A stretch of 7,532 nt of DNA from Ignavibacteriales bacterium (GTDB taxonomy: Bacteria > Bacteroidota > Ignavibacteria > UBA10030), in contig JACQPU010000001.1 in assembly GCA_016207365.1 (NCBI GenBank), forward strand, positions 1-7,532, read 5' to 3'. Positions 5,920-7,532 of this stretch are shown one piece after another. Position 1 is the stretch's first letter, and every line of letters starts with the position of its first letter. A program made the translations under genes and the position numbers. The notes below the pieces were generated by a model, which worked only from the letters and a program-made list of their open reading frames with translations, made no database searches and was not told where the DNA came from.

Positions 5920-7401
5920 TCAATGTCCGGGTTGTTGTGAAGTCCGTGAAGAAAGAAGGGATCCGAGAAACAGTCCCGCGAATCCGAGTGCAAAGCTTGT
6001 AAAACCCCGCACATTCGGGGGCATCAGTGTTGCAATGAATCCCTGACCCGTTGAGCCGCCAGCCTGAAGGAGGATATCCTCGATGACAAAGGAAAGCGGA
6101 AGAAGGGCCCCTCCGATGAACGCCGCGTACGCGCCTGCTGTTGTCGAACACTTCCAGTACAGGCCGAGCACGATCGCCGGTAATCCTCCCGCATAATACA
6201 CGGTCGTTACATCGAGCAAGTAACGAAACGCCGTGTCCTTGAGCTCATACCAGATTCCAAACACGAGCATGAGCAGCCCGATGATTCCGATGGACCACCG
6301 CGTGGCCTGAAGCCGTTGCGAGTCCGTGAACGTGTGTTTCCGGAGCGGATCGAGAAAGTCCTGAACGATAATACTGCTCCATGCCAGAATGTAGCTTGAA
6401 TCAGTGGACATCATTGCTGCAAACATTCCGGCAGTGAGGAGACCGAGCAGACCTACCGGCAGAATTTCTGCAAGGAGCCTGGGCATACCCGCAGAAGCAT
6501 CGGAGTCAAGACCGAACATCAGTGCCGCGCCAATTCCCCAGACAATCGGGAAAAAAGCCCTTCCGAGGAACATCATTCCCGTCGACCGAAAGATGAATCG
6601 GTTGATGCCAGGATGTTCCGACGAGAGAATCCTTTGCGCCACGGGTTGCCAGAGCAAGCAGCCGGAAACCGCGAACACCGACCAATAAGCGATGAACCAC
6701 CATCCGTACTCAGGGTGATCGATGGGATCGAAACCCGCCGCGCCGTACGCGGTCATGGCCTGATCGAAGAATCCCACGAACCCCTGGCCCGAAAGCACGA
6801 GCATTGTGGTCAACACCATTCCGATCGCAAGGAAAATAAACTGAATGAAATCCGTGAGAACGACGGAAATCATGCCACCCAATGCCGTGTATGCCAGTAC
6901 AACAATGAGGAGGATCGTGGTGGTGACGTGGATCGAGGTTTCCGGGATTCCAAGAAAATGCACGATGAATACCGCTCCAAGTTTCAGAAACACGCCAAGG
7001 CTCAGGATTCCGGCCACGATCAGAAGGCTCGCGGCAAGGATGCGGACTCCTTTGCTGTAGCGCCTCCCGAAAAATTCCGTAATGGTCATGATCTCCATCA
7101 TGCGCAGTCGATCGACGACGAAACCGGTTTTTGCGATGACGAGATACGCCGTGGCCCAGATGACCCCGATGATAAATGCCGCGAAACCGAAACGAAAACC
7201 CTGTTCGGCAAAGTACATCATCGTAACGAGCCCCAGTTCCGTAGCAACAAGCGTTGCAACGCCGAGGTGATATCGTAATCTTCTTCCCGCTACGAGAAAA
7301 TCCGAGATTGTCCGCACACGCCGGCGCACCGATATACCGGCCCACACTGCCGCAGCGACATACAATAGAACAATAATGCCGTCGAGGAGGGAAAACGTCA
7401 T
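5920..7401 (-). CDS. Sodium:solute symporter (SSS family), 493 aa
   Basis: An inner-membrane carrier expected to import a solute with Na+. Length and about 13 hydrophobic segments fit the SSS family (LeuT fold). The first span is at about 5-23, followed by the family's SDFLVAGRRL (33-42). YTALGGMISVVLTDFIQ (171-187) is the typical GG...TD..Q signature. AAMMSTDSSYILAWSSIIVQDF (328-349) corresponds to the span carrying the Na2 sodium site: Ala329, Ser332 and Thr333 line up with PutP Ala337, Ser340 and Thr341. In the first core helix, ATELGLVT places Glu55 about where PutP has Asp55 (alignment by eye). Substrate cannot be read; sugars, sugar acids, amino acids and others are all carried by this family. 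The ATG at 7401 gives a normal N-terminus but has little Shine-Dalgarno character. It lies 34 bases after the stop of a partial upstream gene and two bases before the small membrane protein, suggesting an operon. Confidence 0.93.
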   Translation of the reverse strand: MTFSLLDGIIVLLYVAAAVWAGISVRRRVRTISDFLVAGRRLRYHLGVATLVATELGLVTMMYFAEQGFRFGFAAFIIGVIWATAYLVIAKTGFVVDRLRMMEIMTITEFFGRRYSKGVRILAASLLIVAGILSLGVFLKLGAVFIVHFLGIPETSIHVTTTILLIVVLAYTALGGMISVVLTDFIQFIFLAIGMVLTTMLVLSGQGFVGFFDQAMTAYGAAGFDPIDHPEYGWWFIAYWSVFAVSGCLLWQPVAQRILSSEHPGINRFIFRSTGMMFLGRAFFPIVWGIGAALMFGLDSDASAGMPRLLAEILPVGLLGLLTAGMFAAMMSTDSSYILAWSSIIVQDFLDPLRKHTFTDSQRLQATRWSIGIIGLLMLVFGIWYELKDTAFRYLLDVTTVYYAGGLPAIVLGLYWKCSTTAGAYAAFIGGALLPLSFVIEDILLQAGGSTGQGFIATLMPPNVRGFTSFALGFAGLFLGSLLSSRTSQQPGH

Positions 7402-7435
7402 GCGTCCGGCCGTTTTCGGGGAGGAAGGGAAATTG

Positions 7436-7532
7436 TCACAATCCCGCCGTCATCCAGACGTTGGCATGTGGTTCCCCTTCGCGGTACAAAACGGGGAAGT
7501 AAGGACCGGAATATGCGTCCCCGTCGCGGGGA
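7436..7532 (-). CDS. C-terminal fragment of an unidentified gene (partial at the right edge)
   Basis: Of the three minus-strand frames entering from the right edge, this one has a normal protein composition: 31 codons containing DGDAYSGPYFPVLYREGE and ending NVWMTAGL before TGA at 7438-7436. The other two are Arg/Pro-rich or low-quality. It would be the last part of a gene upstream of the symporter on the same strand, 34 bases away, so the two could share a transcript. The fragment is too short to assign a family. Its coding status rests only on composition and position. Confidence 0.45.
   Translation of the reverse strand, partial: PRDGDAYSGPYFPVLYREGEPHANVWMTAGL

Noticed and set aside
5786..6151. 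121-residue version of the small membrane protein
   Set aside because: The extra 78 residues lie inside the symporter gene in another frame and look like shadow translation (Arg/Gly/Ser-rich). Only the part from 5917 resembles a protein.
6613..7278. 221-residue plus-strand frame within the symporter gene
   Set aside because: Highly charged His/Arg/Asp-rich translation, the usual mirror image of a membrane protein gene.
7398..7532. Alternative upstream frame that would overlap the symporter start by ATGA
   Set aside because: The overlap is attractive, but the translation is Arg/Pro-rich like a shadow frame. The neighbouring frame ending at 7436 has far better composition.

Overview
The window looks like ordinary chromosome from a mid-GC, diderm bacterium, probably known only from an environmental assembly. 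Three things indicate an outer membrane: a signal-peptide-bearing, strand-rich (beta-barrel-like) protein, a lipoprotein encoded directly upstream of it, and a secreted beta-helix protein of a type common in glycan-degrading bacteria. The mix (DUF1572-type DinB protein, TfoX N-terminal-domain protein, GH141-like beta-helix protein, SSS symporter) fits the Bacteroidota/Ignavibacteriota/KSB1-like part of the tree, but that placement is inference. I see no rRNA, tRNA, CRISPR array, insertion sequence or phage gene.

Layout. Bases 1-2405 (minus strand) hold a two-gene envelope unit: a TPR-like lipoprotein (2405 down to 1095), then, one base later, a secreted strand-rich protein that runs off the left edge (1093 down to 1). 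Its promoter at 2435-2463 is the best in the window (TTGACA, 17 bases, TACTTT), with a GAGGAG ribosome binding site that fixes the lipoprotein start. Divergent from it on the plus strand are a DinB/DUF1572 protein (2557-3096), a TfoX N-terminal-domain protein (3203-3547) and a 746-residue secreted right-handed beta-helix protein (3544-5784). The last two overlap by ATGA.

The beta-helix gene meets, with one intervening base, a minus-strand operon read from the right edge. This holds the tail of an unidentified gene (7532 down to 7436), a 493-residue sodium:solute symporter (7401 down to 5920) and, two bases after its stop, a 43-codon single-span membrane protein (5917 down to 5786).

How the genes may work together. 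The lipoprotein and strand-rich protein probably act together in the envelope. The small membrane protein is a good candidate for a symporter accessory subunit. The beta-helix protein may release a sugar, and a symporter is encoded nearby, but they lie in opposite orientations, so a shared pathway is only a suggestion. The most interesting items for follow-up are the symporter/small-protein pair and the lipoprotein/strand-rich protein pair. Neither is strong enough to be called a new system from sequence alone.
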